From JAJDGF01 sp031549325 (GTDB lineage: Bacteria > Bacillota > Clostridia > Christensenellales > Aristaeellaceae), in assembly GCA_031549325.1 (NCBI GenBank), contig JAVBQA010000115.1, positions 1-28,807 on the forward strand: a stretch of 28,807 bases of DNA, read 5' to 3'. How positions within the stretch are numbered: the first letter of the stretch is position 1; each line of letters begins with the position of its first letter. This document shows positions 9,767 through 16,263 of this stretch, piece after piece. The position numbers and the translations under genes were made by a program. The notes beneath the pieces were generated by a model. It saw only the letters and a list, made by a program, of their open reading frames with translations, was not told the origin of the DNA and did no database searches.

Positions 9767-9825
9767 ATCTCGCCAGGTGCGCCAAATCCACCCTTTCGGG
9801 TGGATTTTTTGCGCGCCTCGAGATT
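9767..9825 (+). repeat. Direct repeat copy 2: displaced tRNA 3' fragment plus terminator
   Basis: The second 59-bp copy is offset by exactly 127 bp. It carries the last tRNA bases (ATCTCGCCAGGTGCGCCA) without the rest of a tRNA, then the same terminator stem at 9784-9793/9798-9807 but with loop TTTC. A tRNA 3' end repeated just downstream is the usual mark of an integrase attachment site; here only 68 bp separate the copies, so it would be a scar rather than an element. The 68 bp in between (9699-9766) hold no gene I can support. Confidence 0.85.
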
Positions 9826-10044
9826 CGGTAAAGCAGGGTCTTTCCCTCCCCCCACAATTCGCTCCGATTCACAAATCCCGCGCAGTTTACGCCGGATTAA
9901 TCATGTTCGCATGGGCAAGGGCATATAGAATGTCGCCGAGTCACGCGGGGCATGTCCCCGGCACCGGCTGCATGAACTGCCCTGCGTACGAGGGCTTTCA
10001 GATAAATCTTACCATCCCCATCATCATCTCAGGGAGGAAGCGAC
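9826..10044. other. Intergenic stretch with no recognised gene
   Basis: 219 bp between the repeat and the small secreted-peptide gene. A short GGGG/CCCC hairpin is visible at about 9948-9960, and a ribosome site GGGAGGA at 10031-10037 serves the next gene. No promoter with both elements was convincing. Confidence 0.5.
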
Positions 10045-10320
10045 ATGAAAAAGACGATCGGGGTTCTGCTGGTTCTGGCCCTGTTGGCCGGCCTGTTTGC
10101 GGCCGCGTCGGCAGTCGGCCTTCTGCCAAACCAAAGCCTGGTGCTGGATCTGTTCGCGCGCGCTGAAGAGGCCCCCGTCCTCAAAATTGCTCTCGGGCCC
10201 TGCCCGCCGCTTGAGGTGCCGTTCGTGGACACCGGGCAGCCGCCGCCGCTTCGCCCAAAAGCTGGGCGCGCGGTCCGCATGCCGTTTCAATCCAAGCTCC
10301 ATAATTCCTTGCTTTGTTGA
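10045..10320 (+). CDS. Small secreted protein of unknown function
   Basis: I do not recognise a family. The 91-residue protein starts MKKTIGVLLVLALLAGLFAA, a textbook signal peptide (two lysines, a leucine-rich core, then ASA as a possible signal peptidase I cleavage site near residue 23). The mature part would be about 68 residues, proline-rich (GPCPPLEVP, GQPPPLRP), with two cysteines, one near the middle and one as the last residue. GGGAGGA lies 7 nt before the ATG, which argues for real translation. It ends about 60 bp before a bidirectional hairpin. The third quarter is low in complexity, so a decayed gene is also possible. Confidence 0.5.
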   Translation: MKKTIGVLLVLALLAGLFAAASAVGLLPNQSLVLDLFARAEEAPVLKIALGPCPPLEVPFVDTGQPPPLRPKAGRAVRMPFQSKLHNSLLC

Positions 10321-10381
10321 GTCAACTCTGCCGATCAACGCCCGCGCGGGCGTGAAACCGCGCATCCTGCTCCACCAAAAC

Positions 10382-10420
10382 AAAGGGCGCGCCCGGTGCC
10401 ACAACACCGCGCGCGCCTTT
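10382..10420. terminator. Bidirectional terminator between convergent genes
   Basis: A GC-rich hairpin: AAAGGGCGCGCCCGGTG (10382-10398), loop of six, then CACCGCGCGCGCCTTT (10405-10420), pairing over about 15 bp with one bulge. On the minus strand it is followed by TTTGTTTT, so it best serves the leftward membrane-protein gene; it may also stop the rightward peptide gene. Confidence 0.7.
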
Positions 10421-10434
10421 GTGCTGCCTGGACG

Positions 10435-10890
10435 TCAGATTTTCTTGCCATAGTAAATCTTCAGCGCCAGCCGATGCATCGACATAAACACGGCCACCGC
10501 CATCAGCGTAAAGCCGATCTTTTCATCCACCAGGCTCAGTCCGATGCCCGCCACCGCCACGACGCTCAGCGCAAACCCATAGGCCAAGCCGCCGGTCTTG
10601 CTCATGATCAGCTTGGTGCGTTCGTCATGCTCCTCGATGTAGAGCTTGCGCAGTTTGGATTCGTCTTTCAGCGCACGCCAATACTGGAAGATGCCGACCA
10701 GCATGACCGCCGCCAGCGCACAGAACATGCCAACGGCCATGCCCGTTGCGAAATCTCTCATGTGCGCGTCGCTGTTGAGCGAGCGCAGATACCCCCAAAC
10801 GCCCACCGTGCCAATGAACACCAGCGCGATCACCGCGCAAACCACCAGTATCCTGATCCTGCGTTGAACCACCGCGCGATATTCCGCCAT
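10435..10890 (-). CDS. Four-helix membrane protein (DUF2178-like), partner of HTH regulator
   Basis: A 151-residue protein with four hydrophobic segments (about residues 13-35, 48-70, 95-112 and 118-135) and a central acidic/basic loop containing EEHDERTKLIMSKTGG. A 'DERT..I..K' loop between two membrane pairs resembles DUF2178-like proteins that sit next to small Cro/CI-type regulators; the family name is tentative and the function unknown. The start at 10890 (MAEYRAVV) is preferred over an upstream in-frame ATG because it follows GGAGGAG and begins 1 nt after the stop of the regulator gene, which suggests translational coupling. Confidence 0.75.
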   Translation of the reverse strand: MAEYRAVVQRRIRILVVCAVIALVFIGTVGVWGYLRSLNSDAHMRDFATGMAVGMFCALAAVMLVGIFQYWRALKDESKLRKLYIEEHDERTKLIMSKTGGLAYGFALSVVAVAGIGLSLVDEKIGFTLMAVAVFMSMHRLALKIYYGKKI

Positions 10891-10891
10891 T

Positions 10892-11098
10892 TTAAATCTC
10901 CTCCACTTCCGAAAAATCAAACACTTCTTCAATCGTCAATCCAAAGTATTTCGCGATTTTGTAAGCCAGCGGCAGCGACGCCACGTACTTGCCGCACTCG
11001 ATGGAAGTGATCGTCTGCCGGGTCACCCCTACGGCCATTGCCATCTCCTCCTGAGACAGCTTGTGCTGTTTTCTAAGCTCCGGGATCCGGGTTTTCAA
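10892..11098 (-). CDS. Small Cro/CI-type HTH transcriptional regulator
   Basis: A 67-68-residue protein consisting of one helix-turn-helix domain: LSQEEMAMAVGVTRQTITSIECGK (the recognition-helix part is TRQTITSIE), then a short helical tail with YFGLTIEEVFDF. This is the YozG-like group of stand-alone regulators usually paired with a small membrane protein, as here. The start is a TTG at 11096-11098 with GAGGAG about 10 nt upstream; the nearby ATG is out of frame. The promoter just upstream carries a 16-bp inverted repeat, so the protein probably represses its own two-gene operon. Confidence 0.88.
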   Translation of the reverse strand: MKTRIPELRKQHKLSQEEMAMAVGVTRQTITSIECGKYVASLPLAYKIAKYFGLTIEEVFDFSEVEEI

Positions 11099-11121
11099 CA
11101 GAGCCCATCTCCTCTCAATAG

Positions 11122-11177
11122 AAAATGCATAGCTTGCTTTGCACGTTCAGTATAGCAAGCTATGCATTTTATGTCAA
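11122..11177 (-). promoter_or_regulatory. Promoter with 16-bp inverted-repeat operator for the HTH operon
   Basis: On the minus strand: TTGACA (complement of 11172-11177), 17 bp, TATACT (complement of 11149-11154). The perfect inverted repeat AAAATGCATAGCTTGC / GCAAGCTATGCATTTT occupies 11122-11137 and 11155-11170. One arm fills the spacer between -35 and -10; the other starts just past the expected transcription start. A dimer pair bound here would block RNA polymerase. Confidence 0.88.
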
Positions 11178-11211
11178 GTTCGCTTTGCATTTTTCCCGTG
11201 TTAAGATTTGT

Positions 11212-12711
11212 TCACTCGTACCAACCCGTGCTCGGTGACACATGCTCCTGCACATTCTGCAGCATTTCCAGCAGCAAGGTGCTCAGATCGCGACCGCTGA
11301 CCTGGTTGAGCGCAGCGGCAAAATCGGGCAGCGAGGCGACCCTGCCGCGGTTCTGTTCCGCATAGGCCTCGAGCACATCCAGAAAAACGTCCTCCCCCGT
11401 GGAGACGCTGATCTCATACATCGCGGCGGCGCCCCGGTTGCGCAGCACGATCTCGTACTCGTTCTGCGACCCGAACTGGCTGGACGCGCTGTCCACGCGC
11501 ACATTGCCGGGCAGCGTCAGCTGTAGCGCGGGCAGCACCCGCGTGTTCAGCTCCTGCAGAAACCGCGCCTGACCATAGGTCTGCTGGATGTAATACAGCG
11601 CAAGATAGCTCGGGATCGCTTCCGACAGCCAGGGCTCCCTGGCGGGATGGTTTCCCACCATCTCGCCAAAGTACTGCTTGGCAATGTTCAGCGCCAGCTC
11701 GTACTCCAGCTCATCCCGCTTGTTCCAGCGGATTAGCGAATCGTCCACCAGGATCAGCCCGCTGCGCGAGGCGCTTGCCCCCACCAGGTTGGTCTGCGCC
11801 AGCGTCAGCGGCTTCTCCAGCGCGCCGAGCTTGCCTTCAAACAGCCTGACCGCCTGCGCCGCCACGTCCAGCGCGTAATTGGCCATGCCCCCGTCGGTCA
11901 TATAGGCCGTGATCGCCATGGTTCCGGCCTGCCGTTCGAACGCTTTATACTGCTGACCGATCACAATGGGCAACTCGCGCACGCCGTCGGCTTTGATCAT
12001 CCACGAATCCCGCGCGCCGCCGTCGCTCTTTGTGACCTTTCCCACGCTGGCCACCTGGCAGTTTTTGGGCAGATCCAGCGTCGCGCTGTAGTCCGCCGGG
12101 TCTGAATGGCGGCACTCGCCCACCGGCAGCGCCTGCACCAGGCTGAACTCCTGAAGGTCCGGATCCCAGGGCGCCAGCATCGGATAAAACCCAATCAGCT
12201 TGAAGCTCAGGCTCGACACGCCGTAAATCCCGTTGCACTTGGGCAGCAGCAGCTCATAACCAAAGCGCAGCGTGCAGCTCTGCCCGGGGGCCAAATCGCA
12301 CTCGATGCGCAGCGCCGCTTCGTCCTGACCGATGACGCCCCAATCGCAGGCCTGACCATCCAGCTCCATCAAAAAAAAATCAGCGCCACCCGGCGTAAAG
12401 CCTTCCGGGTAGGCGCTCTGCATGATCTCCATCTCAAATGGCGCGGTGGCCTGCCTTCGGTAGGCGTTGGGATACAGGCTGAGCAGCAGCTCGTCCAGCT
12501 GTTGCCCGGTGCGGTTGGTGAAGCGAATCGTCTGCTCCACGCGCGCCGCGTCCAGCTGCTCCATCACGTCGATGTTGAACGTGTAGGCATCGCGCGTCAT
12601 TCCCTCGGCGCCCGCGGTGGCGATCAGCTCGATCGCCGCCGCCACAATCCCCACCAGCCCCAGCAGAATCACCAGAACCAGCGCGATGATGCGCGTCATG
12701 TTCTTTTTCAT
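11212..12711 (-). CDS. M1-peptidase-like membrane protein lacking the zinc motif (pseudo-peptidase)
   Basis: A 499-residue protein with an N-terminal membrane segment (residues about 7-30) and an extracytoplasmic body. Its C-terminal half follows the aminopeptidase N/M1 pattern: LNIAKQYFGEMV at 341-352 occupies the place of HELAHQWFGNLV, and WLSEAIPSYL at 361-370 matches WLNEGFATYL. The zinc-binding HExxH is therefore LNIAK: both histidines and the catalytic glutamate are gone, while the third zinc-ligand glutamate (E364) remains. The substrate-anchoring GxMEN-type block is also replaced (GASASRSGLILVDD at 311-324). It probably binds rather than cuts its ligand. GGAGAAGG precedes the ATG. It is the last gene of the leftward string that includes three signal-peptidase-like genes. 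The ancestry call is by motif spacing, not alignment. Confidence 0.72.
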   Translation of the reverse strand: MKKNMTRIIALVLVILLGLVGIVAAAIELIATAGAEGMTRDAYTFNIDVMEQLDAARVEQTIRFTNRTGQQLDELLLSLYPNAYRRQATAPFEMEIMQSAYPEGFTPGGADFFLMELDGQACDWGVIGQDEAALRIECDLAPGQSCTLRFGYELLLPKCNGIYGVSSLSFKLIGFYPMLAPWDPDLQEFSLVQALPVGECRHSDPADYSATLDLPKNCQVASVGKVTKSDGGARDSWMIKADGVRELPIVIGQQYKAFERQAGTMAITAYMTDGGMANYALDVAAQAVRLFEGKLGALEKPLTLAQTNLVGASASRSGLILVDDSLIRWNKRDELEYELALNIAKQYFGEMVGNHPAREPWLSEAIPSYLALYYIQQTYGQARFLQELNTRVLPALQLTLPGNVRVDSASSQFGSQNEYEIVLRNRGAAAMYEISVSTGEDVFLDVLEAYAEQNRGRVASLPDFAAALNQVSGRDLSTLLLEMLQNVQEHVSPSTGWYE

Positions 12712-12720
12712 AGCCTTCTC

Positions 12721-13350
12721 CTATTCGATGGTGCGAATGCTCCCCAGCGGCCACATCACATAGCGCACCTTGCCGATCATCATGCCGCGCGGGATAAAGC
12801 CCGGCTCGAACCGGCTGTCGTTGCTGTTGTTTCGGTTGTCCCCCATCACGAAGTAGTGGCCCTCGGGCACCGTGTACGGCCCGTAGCTGCGCACGTCCGG
12901 GTTGGCCACGTAGGGCTCGCTGATGGGCACGGTGTTCACGTAGGTCACGCCGTTCGCCAGCCAGATCGTGTCCCCCGGCAGGCCGATCACGCGCTTGACG
13001 AAGTTATCGCTCTCCTTGCGGCCCGGGTAGTGGCAGATCACCACGTCGCCGCGCGCGGGACCGTTGAGCTTCATGTCCAGCACCGTCACGATCAGCCGTT
13101 CTCTGTTGTGCAGCGTGGTCTCCATGGACTCGCCGTCCACGCGAATCACGGTGAACAGGAACGTGCGGATCAGGAACACCGCGATCAGCGCAAACGCGAG
13201 GCTGACCACCCATTCCCGAATCTCTTTTTTTGCCCGGGGCGAAAGCATCGGCTTTTTCTCTTCTTCCCGCATGGTCAGAACCGGCGCGTTCTCAGCGGCC
13301 TCCGCCTGGGCGTCCTGCACGACATTTTCCTTGTTTTTCTGTTCGCTCAT
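12721..13350 (-). CDS. lepB: Signal peptidase I, copy A
   Basis: A 209-residue protein that cleaves signal peptides from exported proteins. It has a roughly 45-residue charged cytoplasmic tail, one membrane segment (about 46-68), then the catalytic domain. The nucleophile is S75 in DGESMETTL and the general base is K119 in FVKRVIGLPGD; the GDNRNNSNDSR box is also present. Start at 13350 (MSEQKNKE) is used because the longer frame overlaps the neighbouring gene and is not family-like. The gene follows copy B by 16 bp and precedes the M1-like gene by 9 bp, so it is in one transcription unit. Confidence 0.93.
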   Translation of the reverse strand: MSEQKNKENVVQDAQAEAAENAPVLTMREEEKKPMLSPRAKKEIREWVVSLAFALIAVFLIRTFLFTVIRVDGESMETTLHNRERLIVTVLDMKLNGPARGDVVICHYPGRKESDNFVKRVIGLPGDTIWLANGVTYVNTVPISEPYVANPDVRSYGPYTVPEGHYFVMGDNRNNSNDSRFEPGFIPRGMMIGKVRYVMWPLGSIRTIE

Positions 13351-13366
13351 GCTCGTTCGACCTTCC

Positions 13367-13921
13367 CTATTGAATCGTTTGAAATCGGTCCAAGGGCCAC
13401 ACAATCTGCCTCGCCTTGGCCACGATGGCATCCTTAGACAGCGCGCCCACGTCTTCATACGTGCTGTCCTTGCTGACCGCGCGGTTGTCGCCCATCACGA
13501 AGTAATGGCCGTCCGGCACGGTGTATGGCCCAAAATCGCGGCTGGTCGGGTGCCTGACATACGGCTCGTCGAGCGCCTCGCCATTGACATAGGTCACGCC
13601 CGCCTTGACCTGCACGGTCTCGCCCGGCAGCCCGATCACGCGCTTCACGCGGTAACTCCCGTCCGTCACGTGCGGGTAGTTGCAGATCACCACATCCAGC
13701 CGCTGCGGGCCGTTGATCTTCAGATCGATGATCGTGGCCGCCACCCGATCCTTGTCTTGAAGGGTCTCCATCATGGACGGCCCCTGCACCAGAATCATCG
13801 TGAACAGGAACGTGCGTATCACCACGAACGCGGCCAATGCCACGATCAGGCACACCACCCACTCCAGGATCTCCCGCTTCAGGCTCTTTTTCGGCGCGCT
13901 TTCGGTTTGCTGCATGTTCAT
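13367..13921 (-). CDS. lepB: Signal peptidase I, copy B
   Basis: A 184-residue enzyme with a short cytoplasmic tail, one membrane segment at about residues 20-42 and an intact Ser/Lys dyad: S49 in QGPSMMETL and K93 in YRVKRVIGLPGE. The box GDNRAVSKDS is present. It is close in sequence to copy A across the catalytic core, so the pair looks like a tandem duplication followed by divergence of the N-terminal tails. Either the first or the third codon (both Met) could be the start. It is 26 bp downstream of the catalytically altered copy C. Confidence 0.94.
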   Translation of the reverse strand: MNMQQTESAPKKSLKREILEWVVCLIVALAAFVVIRTFLFTMILVQGPSMMETLQDKDRVAATIIDLKINGPQRLDVVICNYPHVTDGSYRVKRVIGLPGETVQVKAGVTYVNGEALDEPYVRHPTSRDFGPYTVPDGHYFVMGDNRAVSKDSTYEDVGALSKDAIVAKARQIVWPLDRFQTIQ

Positions 13922-13947
13922 GCTCCCTGCGTCGTCAGGACGCCTTT

Positions 13948-14748
13948 TTACTCCGTCAGATCCTTGCGCCGGCTCAGCGGCCAGACAACGGCGCGCACGC
14001 GGCCCAGCCGGTGCTTTTCCACCAGTCCCACCCGGCCGTCGTCGCGGCTGTCCAGCGTGACGCTGCGGTTGTCGCTCAGCACGAAGTAGCGCGAACCGGG
14101 CAGCGTACGCTCTGGATAGGGTTCGTAGGAACGGAGCGTAACATACGGTTCCGCCAGCGCGATGCCGTCGATCATGGTGTCGCCCATGCCGGTGATCTCG
14201 ACCCGCTGGCCGGGCGTGGCAATCACGCGCCGGATGACCACCTGATCCGTGTTTTTCACGCCGACCGACACGATGTCGCGCGGCATGGGGTTGGCGCTCT
14301 GGTAATCAAACTTGGTGATCAGCACCCAATCGCCTTCCTGCAGCGTGTCGTACATGGCGTCGCCCGAGATCTGCACCACCTCAAACACAAAGGTGCGCAG
14401 CAGGAAACTCAGCAGCAGCGCGACCGCCACCGCAAACGCCGTGTAGAACAGCAGATAGAGCGGGTTGGTGCGCTTCTTCCTGCTGCCCTTTCCCTTCTTG
14501 ACGCCCTGGGCGGGGCGCCGCTGCGCGGGCCTTGCACCCGGCTTCCTGTAGTATGCGTCATCTGGGTACAGATACTCCGAATCACGCCTGGAAACCGGCT
14601 TCTTTTTCTGCGGCGGCTTGCGGTATGCCTCATCGTTTAGCGTGCTCGGCCTGGCGATGGGCTTTTTCTGCCCCGCCGGGCGCGGCTTCTGGCTGGCGGA
14701 TGCCGGCCGGGCTTTGCGCTGAAGCTCCCTGCGGTCGTCTTCTCTCAT
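13948..14748 (-). CDS. Signal-peptidase-I-like protein without catalytic Ser and Lys (pseudoenzyme)
   Basis: A 266-residue protein. Residues 1-93 are a long, very basic, Pro/Lys/Arg-rich cytoplasmic extension; a membrane segment follows at about 96-118, then an S26 fold. At the nucleophile position the motif reads SGDAMYDTL, with A131 (codon GCC) where serine is required. At the general-base position VIRRVIATPG has R173 (codon CGG) instead of lysine. The downstream box SDNRSVTLDSR is kept, so the fold is probably intact but peptidase activity should be absent. The start codon overlaps the DUF951 stop by 4 nt (ATGA), implying coupled translation. It may regulate or scaffold copies A and B, or bind signal peptides; both ideas are inference. 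Confidence 0.85.
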   Translation of the reverse strand: MREDDRRELQRKARPASASQKPRPAGQKKPIARPSTLNDEAYRKPPQKKKPVSRRDSEYLYPDDAYYRKPGARPAQRRPAQGVKKGKGSRKKRTNPLYLLFYTAFAVAVALLLSFLLRTFVFEVVQISGDAMYDTLQEGDWVLITKFDYQSANPMPRDIVSVGVKNTDQVVIRRVIATPGQRVEITGMGDTMIDGIALAEPYVTLRSYEPYPERTLPGSRYFVLSDNRSVTLDSRDDGRVGLVEKHRLGRVRAVVWPLSRRKDLTE

Positions 14749-14945
14749 GTGTCCAATTCCTCTCCGGCTCTTTGAAGTATCTTCTTCACGCGCTTCTCAA
14801 ACTCGGGGCGGTCCAGCATCACGATGCGGCTGCAGCCCTGGCATTTGATCTTGATGTCGGCGCCCACCCGCGTCACAGTCCAGGTGTCGCTGCCGCATGG
14901 ATGGGGTTTGCGCATCTTCACGATGTCATTCAGCTGGATGTCCAT
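14745..14945 (-). CDS. DUF951 protein (YyzM-like)
   Basis: A 66-residue protein with the DUF951 pattern: an N-terminal DIVKMRKPHPCGSDTWTV block and then CQGCSRIVMLDRPEF, giving one Cys plus a CxxC pair that could hold a metal. The family is widespread in Firmicutes, usually near ychF and parB close to the origin (YyzM in Bacillus); its function is unknown. Here it sits 33 bp after korC and overlaps the pseudo-signal-peptidase start, so it links the two operon halves. The ribosome site is GAGAGGA. Confidence 0.9.
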   Translation of the reverse strand: MDIQLNDIVKMRKPHPCGSDTWTVTRVGADIKIKCQGCSRIVMLDRPEFEKRVKKILQRAGEELDT

Positions 14946-14978
14946 CGGCCATTCCTCTCATGAAGCGATACGGGCCGT

Positions 14979-15524
14979 TTACAATTGAGCTTTCACGCAG
15001 TCAATGCCCAATTCAATCGCCTTCTGGTTGGCGGGCATGAACTTTTCCTTCTCCGGGCCCATCTTGTGCCGAAGCGCGTCCATCAGCGTTTCCACCGAGA
15101 AATCCCCGGTCAGCGCGGTGTATGCGCCCAGCATGACCATGTTGGCCGCGCGGGCGGAGCCCGCCTGCTCGGCGATCTCGCTGGAAGGAACGGCGATCAC
15201 CTTGATGTCGGTGCGCGTGGGCTTTACGTCAATCAAACTCTGGTTGTAGATCAGCGCGCCGCCGGGCACCACGCTCTTCTCGAACAGCTCCATGGACGGG
15301 CGGTTCATGGCGATGACCACGTCCGCGTCCTCCACCCTGGGTGAACCGACCTCCTGGTCGCTGATCACGACCGCGCAGTTGGCCGAGCCGCCGCGCATCT
15401 CGGGGCCGTAACTGGGCATCCAGGACACGTTTTTGCCGTCCAGCATGCCGGAATAGGCCAGCAACTGGCCGATCAGCAGCACGCCTTGCCCACCAAAACC
15501 GGCGATGATGAGTTGCCTGTCCAT
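14979..15524 (-). CDS. korC: 2-oxoacid:ferredoxin oxidoreductase, gamma subunit
   Basis: The 181-residue gamma subunit begins with the family's FGGQGVLLIGQLLA motif and contains SYGPEMRGGSANC, which helps bind coenzyme A or the partner subunits. The complex oxidatively decarboxylates a 2-oxoacid to an acyl-CoA and reduces ferredoxin. Its ATG begins 1 nt after the beta-subunit stop (TGA-C-ATG). The symbol is by family: 2-oxoglutarate (Kor) and branched-chain oxoacid (Vor) enzymes cannot be told apart by eye. Confidence 0.93.
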   Translation of the reverse strand: MDRQLIIAGFGGQGVLLIGQLLAYSGMLDGKNVSWMPSYGPEMRGGSANCAVVISDQEVGSPRVEDADVVIAMNRPSMELFEKSVVPGGALIYNQSLIDVKPTRTDIKVIAVPSSEIAEQAGSARAANMVMLGAYTALTGDFSVETLMDALRHKMGPEKEKFMPANQKAIELGIDCVKAQL

Positions 15525-15525
15525 G

Positions 15526-16263
15526 TCACTGAACCTCCTTCATCACGCCCAGCGGGTATTGCGGGATCATGCTCTGTTCGAGCCACTTCAGCGACTCCAC
15601 GGCGTTCAGCCCCCAGTTGGTGGGGCAAGTCGACAGCACCTCGATCATGGTGAAGCCCTTGCCCGCGATCTGGTATTCGAACGCCTTCTTGATCGCCTTT
15701 TTGGCCTCCATGATGTGTTTCACGTCGTGCACCGACACGCGCTGAATCAGCGCCGGGCCGTCCAGGGTGGCCAGCATCTCACTGACGCGCAGCGGATTGC
15801 CGCTCTGCGCGGCGTCGCGCCCCAGCGGAGATGTGGTGCTCTTCTGGCCAATCAGCGTGGTCGGGGCCATCTGGCCACCGGTCATGCCGTAGATCGCGTT
15901 GTTGACAAAGATCGTGGTGATCAGCTCGCCCCGGGTGGCCGCATGCACAATCTCAGCGCAGCCGATCGAGGCCAAGTCGCCGTCTCCCTGATAGGTGAAC
16001 ACCACGCTGTCCGGCTGGCTGCGCTTGATGCCGGTCGCCACCGCCGGCGCGCGGCCGTGAGCGGCCTCGTACATGTCGCAGCTGAAATAGTTGTAGGCAA
16101 ACACCGCGCAGCCCACCGGCGCCACGCCGATGGTCTTGTCGCCGACGCCCAGCTCGGAAAGGGACTCCGCGACCAGCTTATGGATGATGCCGTGGGTGCA
16201 ACCGGGGCAATAGTGCAGCGGAACGTCCGTCAGCATGCTGGGTTTCTCATATACGACCGCCAT
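15526..16263 (-). CDS. korB: 2-oxoacid:ferredoxin oxidoreductase, beta (TPP-binding) subunit
   Basis: A 245-residue subunit. HYCPGCTHG near the start is typical of the beta subunit, and the thiamine-diphosphate motif is seen as GDGDLASIG followed by a downstream NNAIYGMTGGQ. The start at 16263 is fixed by the TAATG overlap with the alpha-subunit stop; a longer open frame upstream is inside korA and is not family-like. Confidence 0.95.
   Translation of the reverse strand: MAVVYEKPSMLTDVPLHYCPGCTHGIIHKLVAESLSELGVGDKTIGVAPVGCAVFAYNYFSCDMYEAAHGRAPAVATGIKRSQPDSVVFTYQGDGDLASIGCAEIVHAATRGELITTIFVNNAIYGMTGGQMAPTTLIGQKSTTSPLGRDAAQSGNPLRVSEMLATLDGPALIQRVSVHDVKHIMEAKKAIKKAFEYQIAGKGFTMIEVLSTCPTNWGLNAVESLKWLEQSMIPQYPLGVMKEVQ

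Noticed and set aside
8196..9872. Long leftward open frame across uvrA and the tRNA, with an RTLYPAEL-type stretch
   Set aside because: It is antisense to uvrA; the RTLYPAEL-type peptide is the familiar false translation of a tRNA complement.
10024..10407. Leftward open frame opposite the small secreted protein
   Set aside because: Arg/Gln-rich, no ribosome site, and it crosses the bidirectional hairpin; the plus-strand frame with a signal peptide is the better choice.
12106..14640. Rightward open frames across the signal-peptidase cluster
   Set aside because: They are His/Arg-rich shadows of the leftward SPase and M1-like genes, without ribosome sites or motifs.
13948..14748. Sequencing error as the cause of the missing Ser and Lys in the third SPase
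   Set aside because: Two separate sites each have clean, in-frame codons (GCC and CGG) and the frame is intact throughout; a double error is improbable, though it cannot be excluded without reads.
15715..15732. parS-like sequence TGTTTCACGTCGTGCA in korB
   Set aside because: Only the left half matches; the palindrome is broken, so ParB binding is unlikely.
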